Shown: positions 1 to 7,741 of the stretch, in pieces
Layout of the letters: every line of letters begins with the position of its first letter
Numbering within the stretch: the stretch's first letter is position 1
Source of the DNA: Sphaerotilus montanus
Lineage (GTDB): Bacteria; Pseudomonadota; Gammaproteobacteria; Burkholderiales; Burkholderiaceae_C
Direction of reading: 5' to 3'
Assembly (NCBI RefSeq): GCF_013410775.1
Contig: NZ_JACCFH010000001.1
Coordinates: forward strand, 3,162,001-3,226,000
DNA length: 64,000 nt
Position numbers and translations under genes: made by a program
Notes under the pieces: model-generated
Told to the model about the DNA's origin: nothing
The model's database searches: none
What the model saw: the letters and a program-made list of their open reading frames with translations, nothing else

Positions 1-127
1 CCGGGTGGTCCGGGTCGCCGCGCACGCCGGTGATCTGCGTCCCGTCGGACTCGATGATCACGCCGCAGCCGACGCCGCAGTAGGGGCAGGTGGACCGGGT
101 GTCGGTCGTGGGCAGGGGCAGGGTCAT
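1..127 (-). CDS. nasA: Assimilatory nitrate reductase catalytic subunit, N-terminal fragment
   Basis: Only the first 42 codons lie in the window; the gene continues beyond the left edge. The peptide begins MTLPLPTTDTRSTCPYCGVG and shows the Cys-x2-Cys-x3-Cys start (C14, C17, C21) of the N-terminal [4Fe-4S] site of molybdopterin oxidoreductases of the NasA/NarB type. The fourth cysteine would lie outside. In this family the enzyme reduces nitrate to nitrite in the cytoplasm. It starts 33 bp after the nirD stop on the same strand, so it is probably the last gene of a nirB-nirD-nasA transcript. The family is clear; assimilatory rather than other molybdoenzyme function rests on the neighbours. 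Confidence 0.8.
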   Translation of the reverse strand, partial: MTLPLPTTDTRSTCPYCGVGCGVIIESDGTQITGVRGDPDHP

Positions 128-160
128 CGACAGGCCTTCATGCGTTGCGGTGCGGCCGTC

Positions 161-508
161 TCAGGCGATGGCGCCGATGGCGATGCTGTTCAGCTCCGCC
201 GCGTCGAGGAAGACCTGCCCGTCGACCACCTGCACCGCGAAGCGCGGCGTGCAGCCCTCGTCCGGCGCCTTGGCGCAGCCGCTGTCCAGGCCGATGGTCC
301 AGTTGTGCAGCGGGCAGGCCACGCTCTCGCCGAAGACGATGCCCTGGCTCAGCGGGCCGCCCTTGTGCGGGCAGCGGTCGAGCAGCGCGAAGACCTTGTC
401 CTCGCTGTTGCGGAACACGGCGACATCACAGGAACCCGGGCGCGCTACACGGCGGGCGCCGAGCACGGGGATGTCGTCAACGGTGCAGATGGATGTCCAG
501 TCAGTCAT
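161..508 (-). CDS. nirD: Nitrite reductase (NADH) small subunit NirD
   Basis: A 115-residue Rieske-type protein beginning MTDWTSICTVDD. The two iron-sulfur motifs are present: C46-P-H48 (CPHKGG) and C65-P-L-H68 (CPLHNW). This length and layout fit NirD, the small partner of NirB in cytoplasmic NADH-dependent reduction of nitrite to ammonium. The start at 508 lies 26 bp after the nirB stop, so the two are surely cotranscribed. The upstream in-frame reading is the nirB shadow frame and was discarded. Confidence 0.92.
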   Translation of the reverse strand: MTDWTSICTVDDIPVLGARRVARPGSCDVAVFRNSEDKVFALLDRCPHKGGPLSQGIVFGESVACPLHNWTIGLDSGCAKAPDEGCTPRFAVQVVDGQVFLDAAELNSIAIGAIA

Positions 509-534
509 GTCAAAACCTCGAATGCAAAATGTCT

Positions 535-3015
535 TCAGGACACGGCCAGCGGCGTGAACTGCCGCGTGTCCACGCTGGCCTTGGCCGATTCCAGCCACGG
601 ATCCGCCGCCCCATCCAGCGCGAACTGCAGCCGCTCCCACAGCTCCTTGCGCAGCTCCGCGTTGTCGATCACCTTGGCCTTGACGTAGTCGAGACCCACG
701 CGGTCGATGTAGTGCACGGTGCGCTCCAGGTACCAGCCTTCCTCGCGGTAGAGCTGCAGGAAGGCGCCGGCGTACTCCAGCACCTCGGCCGGTGTCTTCA
801 CCTTGACGAAGAACTGTGCGACTTCGGTCTTGATGCCGCCGTTGCCGCCGACGTACAGCTCCCAGCCGGAGTCCACGCCGATGATGCCGACGTCCTTGGT
901 GCCGGCTTCCGCGCAGTTGCGCGGGCAGCCCGAGACGGCCAGCTTCACCTTGTGCGGCGAGTACATCGCCCACAGCGCACGCTCCAGGTCCTTGCCCATC
1001 TGGGTGGAGTCCTGCGTGCCGAAGCGGCACCACTCGCTGCCGACGCAGGTCTTCACCGTGCGCAGCGACTTGGCATAGGCGAAGCCGGACGGCATGCCCA
1101 GGTCGGCCCACACGCCCTGCAGGTCTTCCTTCTTCACGCCGAGCAGGTCGATGCGCTGACCGCCGGTGACCTTGACGGTCGGGATCTGGTACTTGTCCGC
1201 CACGTCGGCGATGCGCCGCAGGTCGGCCGCCGTCGTCTCGCCGCCCCACATGCGCGGGATCACCGAGTAGGTGCCGTTCTTCTGGATGTTGGCGTGGCTG
1301 CGCTCGTTGATGAAGCGGCTCTGCGGATCGTCCTGTGCTTCCTTGGGCCAGGTGCTGAGCAGGTAGTAGTTCAGCGCAGGGCGGCAGGAGGTGCAGCCGT
1401 TCGGCGTTTTCCAGCCCAGGCGCCGGTAGACACCGTCCTCGCCGGCGAGGCTGACGAGGTGCTCCTTGCGGACCGCGTCGCGCACGTCCTGGTGGCTCAG
1501 CTCGGTGCAGCCGCACAGTGCCTTCTTCTTCGGCGTGGCGCTGTAGTCGCCGCCCGCCGTGAACATCAGCAGCTGCTCGACCAGCCCCGTGCACGATCCG
1601 CAGGACGCGCTGGCCTTGGTGTGCTTGCGCACCTCGTCCAGCGTGAACAGGCCCTTGTCCTTGATCGCCTTGCAGATGGCGCCCTTGGTCACGCCGTTGC
1701 AGCCGCAGACCTCGTCCGTGTCGGCCATCGCGGCAGCCTTGTTGTGGCCTTCGTGGCCCACGTCGCCGATGTTCGACTCGCCGAACATCAGCCGGTCGCG
1801 GATGTCGTGGACCTTGCGGCCTTCGCGCAGCAGCTTGAAGTACCAGCTGCCGTCGACCGTGTCGCCGTACAGGCAGGCGCCGACGAGTTTGTCGTCCTTG
1901 ATGACCAGCTTCTTGTAGACGCCGCCGACCGGGTCCGACAGCAGGATCTCCTCGCAGCCTTCGCCGCCGGTGAAGTTGCCGGCCGAGAACAGGTCGATGC
2001 CGGTGACCTTGAGCTTGGTGCTGGTCTGGCTGCCGGTGTAGCGGCCGATGCCGAACTCGGCCAGGTGCGTGGCGCAGACCTTGCCCTGCTCGAACAGCGG
2101 CGCGACCAGCCCGTAGGCGATGCCGCGGTGGCTGGCGCATTCGCCGATCGAGTAGATGCGCGCGTCGGTGACGGTCTGCAGCGTGTCGGTGACGACGATG
2201 CCGCCGCGCCCGCCGTGGTCGCACAGCAGGCCCATCTGCTTGGCCAGATCGGTGTTGGGGCGGATGCCGGCGGCCATCACCACCAGGTCGGCGGGGATCT
2301 CGCGGCCGTCCTTGAACTGCACCGCCAGCACGCGTCCGCCGGTGCCGTTGTCCTTGTCGCCGATCAGCGCGGCGGTCTGCGCGCCCATCTCGAACTTCAG
2401 GCCCCGGTCCTGCAGCGACTTCTGCAGCAGCTTGCCGGCGACGCTGTCGAGCTGGCGCTCCATCAGCCAGTCGCTGATGTGGACGACGGTGACCTGCATT
2501 CCGCGCAGCATCAGCCCGTTGGCCGCTTCCAGCCCGAGCAGGCCGCCGCCGATCACGACCGCGTGCTGGTGCGTCCTGGCCGTCTCGATCATGGTGTTCG
2601 TGTCGGCGATGTCGCGGTAGGCGATCACCCCTTCGAGGTCCTTGCCGGGCACGGGCAGGATGAAGGGGTTCGAGCCGGTGGCGATCAGCAGGCGGTCGTA
2701 CTCGGCCTCGACCGTCTCGCCCTGGGCGTTGACGCCGGTGACGACACGGCGGGCGCGGTGTACGTCGGTGACCTTGGTGGCCAGGTGCAGCGTGATGCCG
2801 TGGTCCGCGTACCAGCTCAGCGGGTTGAGGATGATCTCGTCGATCGTCTGCTCGCCGGCCAGCACGGGGCTGAGCAGGATGCGGTTGTAGTTGGGGTGCG
2901 GCTCGGCGCCGAACACGGTGATGTCGTAGAGATCGGGGGCGATCTTCAGCAGCTCTTCCAGCGTGCGCACGCCGGCCATGCCGTTGCCGACCATCACGAG
3001 TTTCATCTTCTGCAT
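535..3015 (-). CDS. nirB: Nitrite reductase (NADH) large subunit NirB
   Basis: An 826-residue NirB of normal length. It has an N-terminal FAD site (VMVGNGMAGVRT), a second nucleotide-binding fold (VVIGGGLLGLEAA), a BFD-like [2Fe-2S] domain (CGCNGVTKGAICKAI) and the two sirohaem/[4Fe-4S] cysteine motifs near the C-terminus (KTCVGSEWC and SGCPRNCAEA). It reduces nitrite to ammonium with NADH, together with NirD. The start at 3015 is supported by a GAGGAG ribosome-binding site about 8 bp upstream; a second ATG 9 bp inside is possible. Only 90 bp separate it from the divergent PP2C-kinase gene, so it has either its own promoter there or is reached by readthrough from narK. Confidence 0.95.
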   Translation of the reverse strand: MQKMKLVMVGNGMAGVRTLEELLKIAPDLYDITVFGAEPHPNYNRILLSPVLAGEQTIDEIILNPLSWYADHGITLHLATKVTDVHRARRVVTGVNAQGETVEAEYDRLLIATGSNPFILPVPGKDLEGVIAYRDIADTNTMIETARTHQHAVVIGGGLLGLEAANGLMLRGMQVTVVHISDWLMERQLDSVAGKLLQKSLQDRGLKFEMGAQTAALIGDKDNGTGGRVLAVQFKDGREIPADLVVMAAGIRPNTDLAKQMGLLCDHGGRGGIVVTDTLQTVTDARIYSIGECASHRGIAYGLVAPLFEQGKVCATHLAEFGIGRYTGSQTSTKLKVTGIDLFSAGNFTGGEGCEEILLSDPVGGVYKKLVIKDDKLVGACLYGDTVDGSWYFKLLREGRKVHDIRDRLMFGESNIGDVGHEGHNKAAAMADTDEVCGCNGVTKGAICKAIKDKGLFTLDEVRKHTKASASCGSCTGLVEQLLMFTAGGDYSATPKKKALCGCTELSHQDVRDAVRKEHLVSLAGEDGVYRRLGWKTPNGCTSCRPALNYYLLSTWPKEAQDDPQSRFINERSHANIQKNGTYSVIPRMWGGETTAADLRRIADVADKYQIPTVKVTGGQRIDLLGVKKEDLQGVWADLGMPSGFAYAKSLRTVKTCVGSEWCRFGTQDSTQMGKDLERALWAMYSPHKVKLAVSGCPRNCAEAGTKDVGIIGVDSGWELYVGGNGGIKTEVAQFFVKVKTPAEVLEYAGAFLQLYREEGWYLERTVHYIDRVGLDYVKAKVIDNAELRKELWERLQFALDGAADPWLESAKASVDTRQFTPLAVS

Positions 3016-3105
3016 CGCGGGCTCCTCAGGAATCAGTTGAACCGGTTAAACCAGGTATTCGGATGGAAGGGCGTCGTGTGCTGTCCGGGACCACAATGCC
3101 GAGCG

Positions 3106-4830
3106 ATGAGCTTCGATGTCGACATTGGCCACACCAGCGCCTGCGGATTGCGGGAACACAACGAGGATTTCGCGGCAGTCATGCGCGCCGATGCGCACGA
3201 GCCGGGCCGGGGTCTGATCGCCGCCGTCGCCGACGGTGTGTCGACAGGCGGCCTGGGACGCGAAGCCGCGCAGACCACGGTGATGAGCCTGGTGCAGGAC
3301 TTCCATGCCGCACCGGCCACCTGGGAAACGACGGTCGTCCTTGACCGTCTGATCGGCGCCCAGAACGCCTGGCTCGCCGACCACAACCAACGTCGCCGCG
3401 GTGCGGGCAACGAACGCCGCGCGGCGCTCACCACCCTCACGGCGCTGGCGCTGCAGGGTCAGACCTGGACACTCGCCCACGTTGGCGATACCCGGGCCTG
3501 GCTGCTGCGCCGCGGGGAGCTGCAGCAGCTCACCCAGGACCATGCACTCGACCATCCCGACTTCCGCAGCCAGCTCACCCGGGCGATCGGCCTCGATCAC
3601 ACCGTGCGCGTGGACTACCTGCAGGGCGAACTGCACCTCGGCGACACCTTCGTGCTCACCTCCGATGGTGTGCATGGTGTGCTCCAGGCCGATCGCCTGC
3701 GGACCCTGCTGGCCGCCGCACCCGCCCAGATCGCCAGTGAGGCGCTGGTGGAAGCGGCACTGGCTGCGGGCAGTCAGGACAACGTCACAGCGGTAGTCAT
3801 GCAAGTTGCGGGCCTGGCCCCGATGCGGCTGGAGGACAGTCAGGTCCGCGCCCGCCAGCTGCCCGTGCCGCCGCGCATGAAGGTGGGCGATGTGCTGGAC
3901 GGCTACACCATCACCGCGCTGGTGGCCGACACCGGCGTGCACCGCCTCTACCAGGCGCGCGACACCGCCAGCCGCGCGCTGGTGGCCCTGAAGACGCTGC
4001 ACGAGTCCCGGGCGAGCGACCGCGAGGAGCGCGCCATGCTCGCGCACGAGGCGTGGCTCGGCCTGCGTGTCACCGAGCGCGAAGGGCAGGGCTTCGTGCG
4101 TGTGCGCGAAGTGCGTGATCCGAGCGCCTTCTACACGGTGTTCGACTGGCACAGCGGCCACACGCTGGAGCAACTGCTCGCGGCCGAGCGTCCGCTGGAC
4201 GTGGCGGAAGTGGTGCATGCCGGCCTGTCGGTGGCGCGTGCGCTGGGTCGCATGCACCGACTTGGTGTGGTGCACCGCGACATCAAGCCCGGCAACCTGC
4301 ACCGGGGCGACGACGGCCAGTGGCGGGTGCTGGACCTGGGGGTGGCGGTGTCGGGGCGCGAACCGGCGTCGACCCGGAGCCTGCACGCCGGCACCCCGAG
4401 CTACATGAACCCCGAGCAGTGGGAAGGCGACCACGGCCACCCCGCCGATGCCGGCAGCGACCTCTTCGCGCTGGGGGTGACGCTCTACCAGTGGCTCACC
4501 GGCAAGCTGCCCTATGGCGAGGTCGAACCCTGGCAGACCGGGCGTTTCCGGCGCGATCCGGTGCCGCCGTCCCGGGTGCATCCGGCGGTGCCGATCTGGC
4601 TCGACCATGTCGTGCTCAAGGCGGTGTCGCGCGATCCGCGGCAGCGCTTCGAGACGGCCGAGGAGTTCGCGCTGGCGCTGGAGCGGGGGGCGTCCCGGCC
4701 GCTGAATGCGCCGGGCAGCACGCCGCTGGCGGTGCGCGACCCGGCGCTGCTGTGGAAGGTGGCCTGCCTGATCTCGCTGGGCTTCAATGCCCTGCTGGTG
4801 GTCTGGCTGCTCTTCCTGCCGAAGGGGTGA
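3106..4830 (+). CDS. Bifunctional PP2C-type phosphatase / Ser-Thr protein kinase
   Basis: A 574-residue fusion. The N-terminal 240 residues are a PP2C phosphatase with metal-binding motifs (REHNED, VADGVSTGG, HVGDTRAW, TSDGV, GSQDNVTAVV). From about residue 265 comes a Hanks-type kinase: VALK lysine, catalytic loop HRDIKPGN, DLG in place of DFG, a GTPSYMNPEQ activation segment and SDLFALGVTLY. The Gly-rich loop is degenerate (VADTGVHRLY). A single membrane segment near the C-terminus (ISLGFNALLVVWLLFLP) probably anchors it to the inner membrane. Fusions like this are found beside nitrate/nitrite assimilation genes in proteobacteria; the substrate is not known from sequence. It is encoded opposite to, and between, narK and nirB, and its stop lies 6 bp from the narK stop. 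The start was taken at ATG 3106, where PP2C homology begins. Confidence 0.88.
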   Translation: MSFDVDIGHTSACGLREHNEDFAAVMRADAHEPGRGLIAAVADGVSTGGLGREAAQTTVMSLVQDFHAAPATWETTVVLDRLIGAQNAWLADHNQRRRGAGNERRAALTTLTALALQGQTWTLAHVGDTRAWLLRRGELQQLTQDHALDHPDFRSQLTRAIGLDHTVRVDYLQGELHLGDTFVLTSDGVHGVLQADRLRTLLAAAPAQIASEALVEAALAAGSQDNVTAVVMQVAGLAPMRLEDSQVRARQLPVPPRMKVGDVLDGYTITALVADTGVHRLYQARDTASRALVALKTLHESRASDREERAMLAHEAWLGLRVTEREGQGFVRVREVRDPSAFYTVFDWHSGHTLEQLLAAERPLDVAEVVHAGLSVARALGRMHRLGVVHRDIKPGNLHRGDDGQWRVLDLGVAVSGREPASTRSLHAGTPSYMNPEQWEGDHGHPADAGSDLFALGVTLYQWLTGKLPYGEVEPWQTGRFRRDPVPPSRVHPAVPIWLDHVVLKAVSRDPRQRFETAEEFALALERGASRPLNAPGSTPLAVRDPALLWKVACLISLGFNALLVVWLLFLPKG

Positions 4831-4836
4831 ACCCGT

Positions 4837-6096
4837 TCAGCGGCCGAAGGCGCGGGAGCCGGTGCCGGAGGAGCCGACGGTGGTCGGCGTGCTGCGGGCG
4901 CGGCCACCCTTCTCGGCCCAGGTGCGCGTCCAGCGGATCTGCACGATGCGCAGCATGGCCAGCATGCCCAGCGCCAGCACGGTGAAGGCAACAAAGCCCC
5001 ACAGGTAGGAGCCCGAATACTGCTTGGACAGGCCCATGGCGTTCGGCAGGAAGCCGCCGCCGAGCGCGCCGACCTCGCCGATCATCGAGCCGGCCACGGC
5101 CGTCGCGAGCGGCCAGCGCAGCGGGACCAGCTGGAACAGGGCGCCGTTGCCCGCGCCGAGGGCCGCGAAGCACAGCATGAACAGCAGCGTCGTCACCACC
5201 AGCGACGAGCCGGCGAAACCGCACATCAGCAGCGTGATCGCCACCAGCACCAGCACGCCCGACAGCGTGTGGATGCCGCCGATGCGGTCGGAGATGTAGC
5301 CGCCCAGCACGCGCACCCCGGAGCCCATCAGCGTGGCCAGCATGGTGAGCTGGCCGGCCTCGACCTTGGTGACCTTGAACTGGTCGTGGAAGTAGGTCGG
5401 CAGGAAGCTGGCGAGGCCGATGAAGCCGCCGAAGGTGACGATGTAGATCAGGCTGAAGGACCAGCCGTCCTTCTCGAACAGGCAGGAGATGTGCTCGCGG
5501 AAGGTCTGGTGCTCGACATCCGGCGGCTCCTTCGCGGCGAACCACATCACCAGCATGGGCAGCAGCATCGTGCAGGCTGCCAGCCCGTAGACCGTCTGCC
5601 AGCCGAACTGCGTGGCCAGCGGCGGCGCGAACAGCACGGCCAGCACCGTGCCCGAGTTGCCGGCACCGGCAATGCCCATCGCCAGGCCCTTGTACTTCGG
5701 CGGGAACCAGCCCGAGCCCAGCGACAGCGCCACGCCAAAGCTCGCGCCGGCGATGCCCAGCAGCACGCCCATCGCCAGCACCTCGTCGTAGGTGTCGACC
5801 ATGGTGTAGCCGAACACCAGCGCGCAGATGATCAGGCCCATCTCGACCATCGCCGCGTTCTTGCGGCCGATGTACTGCGCCAGCACGCCCAGCGGAAAGC
5901 GCATCAGCGCGCCCGCCAGGATCGGCACGGAGACCATGAAACCCTTCTGGGCCGCATTCAGTCCGAACGATTCGCTGATGAACGGACCCATCGCGCCGTT
6001 GAGCACCCAGATCGCGAAACAGAAATCGAAATAGAGGAAGGAGGCGGCCAGCGTGGGCCAGTGTCCCGATTGAAGGAACGTCTTGAAGTTGGACAT
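4837..6096 (-). CDS. narK: Nitrate/nitrite MFS transporter (NarK/NasA type)
   Basis: A 419-residue major facilitator protein with about twelve hydrophobic segments, starting MSNFKTFLQSGHWPTL. The nitrate-signature stretch GIAGAGNSGTVLA is typical of the nitrate-nitrite porter family, so it should carry nitrate in or nitrite out across the inner membrane. It is the first gene of the minus-strand nitrogen block and lies 241 bp from the divergent ANTAR regulator. A sigma-54 type promoter lies 130 bp upstream. The 3' end runs tail to tail with the PP2C-kinase gene with no room for a terminator. Confidence 0.92.
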   Translation of the reverse strand: MSNFKTFLQSGHWPTLAASFLYFDFCFAIWVLNGAMGPFISESFGLNAAQKGFMVSVPILAGALMRFPLGVLAQYIGRKNAAMVEMGLIICALVFGYTMVDTYDEVLAMGVLLGIAGASFGVALSLGSGWFPPKYKGLAMGIAGAGNSGTVLAVLFAPPLATQFGWQTVYGLAACTMLLPMLVMWFAAKEPPDVEHQTFREHISCLFEKDGWSFSLIYIVTFGGFIGLASFLPTYFHDQFKVTKVEAGQLTMLATLMGSGVRVLGGYISDRIGGIHTLSGVLVLVAITLLMCGFAGSSLVVTTLLFMLCFAALGAGNGALFQLVPLRWPLATAVAGSMIGEVGALGGGFLPNAMGLSKQYSGSYLWGFVAFTVLALGMLAMLRIVQIRWTRTWAEKGGRARSTPTTVGSSGTGSRAFGR

Positions 6097-6225
6097 GGGG
6101 GGGCGTCAGCCTGTGCAGGGGTGGCGCGCGCGCCGGGGAGGGCGCGGACCGGACGCGGCGGTGTGTCCGGAGCCGATGGTGCGGTGGATCGGCGTGGTCG
6201 CTGCTGCGCAACCAGCCATCGATGA

Positions 6226-6241
6226 AGCATTGATCATGCCA
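6226..6241 (-). promoter_or_regulatory. Sigma-54 -24/-12 promoter of narK
   Basis: Read on the minus strand the site is TGGCATGATCAATGCT. It matches the sigma-54 consensus (TGGCACG-N4-TTGCT) at all but two defined bases and keeps the invariant GG-N10-GC spacing. The start of transcription would fall near 6215, giving a leader of about 120 nt before narK. NtrC-like half sites (TGGTGC at 6255-6260, GGTGCA at 6294-6299) lie upstream. This fits nitrogen-limitation control by NtrC, but no experimental start is available. Confidence 0.6.
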
Positions 6242-6337
6242 CCCTGATCGGCGCTGGTGCGCCACACGGGCTGGCCTGCGGTGTGCTTCAGCTGGTGCAA
6301 TGACAAGAAACATGGCCCCCACCTGGCCCGCCCCGAC

Positions 6338-7612
6338 GTGATCAACATCCTCGCCATCGCTCCTGCGCCCCCCGACGCCCCCACCCTGGTCGCCGATCTC
6401 GAATCGAACGGGCTGCTCGTCTGCTGCCGTACCCAATGCGCCAATCTGGTGCGAGAGGCGGTGCGCCATGCACCGGATCTGGTCATTGTCTGGGAGCCGC
6501 ATCCCGGAGAGGACCTGTTCGAGGCCGTGCGCCTGCTGGAGGCGTCGATGCCGGTGCCTGTGCTGGTGTTCACCAGCGATGTGCGCGCCGAGACGATGGA
6601 GACGGCGCTGGCGGCGGGCATCGACGGCTGGGTCGTCAATGGCTATGCGGCCGGCCGGCTGCGTCCGCTGATCCAGTTCACGGTGGCGCGCCACCGCCAG
6701 ATGCGCCAGATGCGCGAGGAACTCGGTGACCTGAAGCGGCGCTTCGAGGAGCGCAAGCTGGTCGACCGCGCCAAGGGCATCCTGATGACCGCCCGCCAGG
6801 TCAGCGAGGACGAGGCCTTTCGGCTGCTGCGCTCGGCCTCGATGCACGCCAAGCAGCGCATCGGCCAGGTCTCGCAGCAGGTGATCGACGCCGCGCACTA
6901 CGCCGACGCCATCAACCGCGCAGGGCGTCTGCGCATGCTGTCGCAGCGCATCGTCAAGCTCTATGCGCTGGCGGCGATGGGGGTGGAGACGGCCGGCTCG
7001 CGCGCGCTGCTGGCCGATTCGGGCGCGCAGATCGACCAGAGCCTGCAGCTGCTGGACCGCACGCTGTCGCGCCCGACCTTCGGCGATCTGATCGACGCGG
7101 TGCAGCACACCTGGACGCAGGTGCAGGCCCACCTGGGCAGCGCGCCGGTGGCCAGCCGGCTCGCGGCGGTCGACCAGGAGGCCGAGCACCTGCTGGAACT
7201 GTCTGACCGTCTGACGCAGGCACTCGAGAATGCCGGCCTGGCGCCGACGTTGCACGTCATCAATGTCTCTGGCCGCCAGCGCATGCTGGCGCAGCGGCTG
7301 GCCAAGCTGGCGCTGCTGCGCCAAGGGGGGGCACTCTCGGCGACGGAGCCGCTGCCGGTGGAGCTGGCGCCGACGGCCGAGGCCTTCGAGCGAGGTCTGA
7401 CTTACCTGAAGGACATCCCGCTGTCGACGGCCGCCATCCGCGAGGCCACCGCGGCCGCCGATCTGCGCTGGCAGGACCTGCTCTCCGCCGTGCGCGGCGG
7501 GGGCACACCGGCTGCGCGGGTGACGCTGGCTGCGGCCAGCGAAGCACTGCTCGAACTCTTCGACCGCCTGACGCGCGAGTACGAACAGAGCATGCAGCTG
7601 CTCATGGGCTGA
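6338..7612 (+). CDS. ANTAR-domain antiterminator with pseudo-receiver and two PilJ/P-box modules
   Basis: About 424 residues from GTG 6338 (VINILAIAP); an in-frame GTG at 6257 would add 27 residues without recognisable homology. Domains: a receiver-like fold (1-115) whose phosphorylation site is lost (PDLVIVWEP, where the Asp is expected at W52); a coiled coil and ANTAR RNA-binding helices (VDRAKGILMTARQVSEDEAF, about 145-190); then two repeats of a PilJ/NarX-like P-box helix (INRAGRLRMLSQRIVKLY and INVSGRQRMLAQRLAKLA). ANTAR proteins bind leader-RNA hairpins and prevent termination; P-box helices bind nitrate or nitrite in NarX. The protein is therefore a likely cytoplasmic nitrate-responsive antiterminator of the divergent narK/nir transcript, combining features of NasR and NasT. 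Function is inferred from domains and position. Confidence 0.8.
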   Translation: MINILAIAPAPPDAPTLVADLESNGLLVCCRTQCANLVREAVRHAPDLVIVWEPHPGEDLFEAVRLLEASMPVPVLVFTSDVRAETMETALAAGIDGWVVNGYAAGRLRPLIQFTVARHRQMRQMREELGDLKRRFEERKLVDRAKGILMTARQVSEDEAFRLLRSASMHAKQRIGQVSQQVIDAAHYADAINRAGRLRMLSQRIVKLYALAAMGVETAGSRALLADSGAQIDQSLQLLDRTLSRPTFGDLIDAVQHTWTQVQAHLGSAPVASRLAAVDQEAEHLLELSDRLTQALENAGLAPTLHVINVSGRQRMLAQRLAKLALLRQGGALSATEPLPVELAPTAEAFERGLTYLKDIPLSTAAIREATAAADLRWQDLLSAVRGGGTPAARVTLAAASEALLELFDRLTREYEQSMQLLMG

Positions 7613-7614
7613 GG

Positions 7615-7640
7615 CCGGACCGCGCGACCGCCCGGTCCGG
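7615..7640 (+). terminator. GC-rich hairpin after the ANTAR gene
   Basis: Perfect 8-bp arms CCGGACCG (7615-7622) and CGGTCCGG (7633-7640) around a 10-nt loop begin 3 bases after the stop codon. There is no T tract behind it, so it may be a weak or Rho-assisted terminator, or an RNA 3'-end stabiliser. Confidence 0.45.
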
Positions 7641-7652
7641 GGGGGGCGGGTG

Positions 7653-7666
7653 GTGAAAGAGTTCAC
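7653..7666. promoter_or_regulatory. Small palindrome in the promoter region of the GGDEF-like gene
   Basis: GTGAA-AGAG-TTCAC is a perfect inverted repeat about 75 bp upstream of the ATG at 7742. It could be a regulator half-site pair. No known operator was recognised, and a chance occurrence cannot be excluded. Confidence 0.25.
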
Positions 7667-7741
7667 GCCCGGTAGACGACCGGTTACCTTGTGTGAGTTC
7701 GGTCGCAGCCGGTGAGCGGGCGGCCTGCCTATCATGGCCGG

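Noticed and set aside
145-3105. Very long plus-strand open frame leading into the PP2C-kinase gene
   Set aside because: It is the antisense shadow of nirB and nirD in GC-rich DNA; homology starts only at ATG 3106.
6196-6213. A confirmed ANTAR target hairpin
   Set aside because: Loop GCAGCA has G4 but not the A1 expected of the consensus, and no second matching hairpin was found; kept only as part of a finding.
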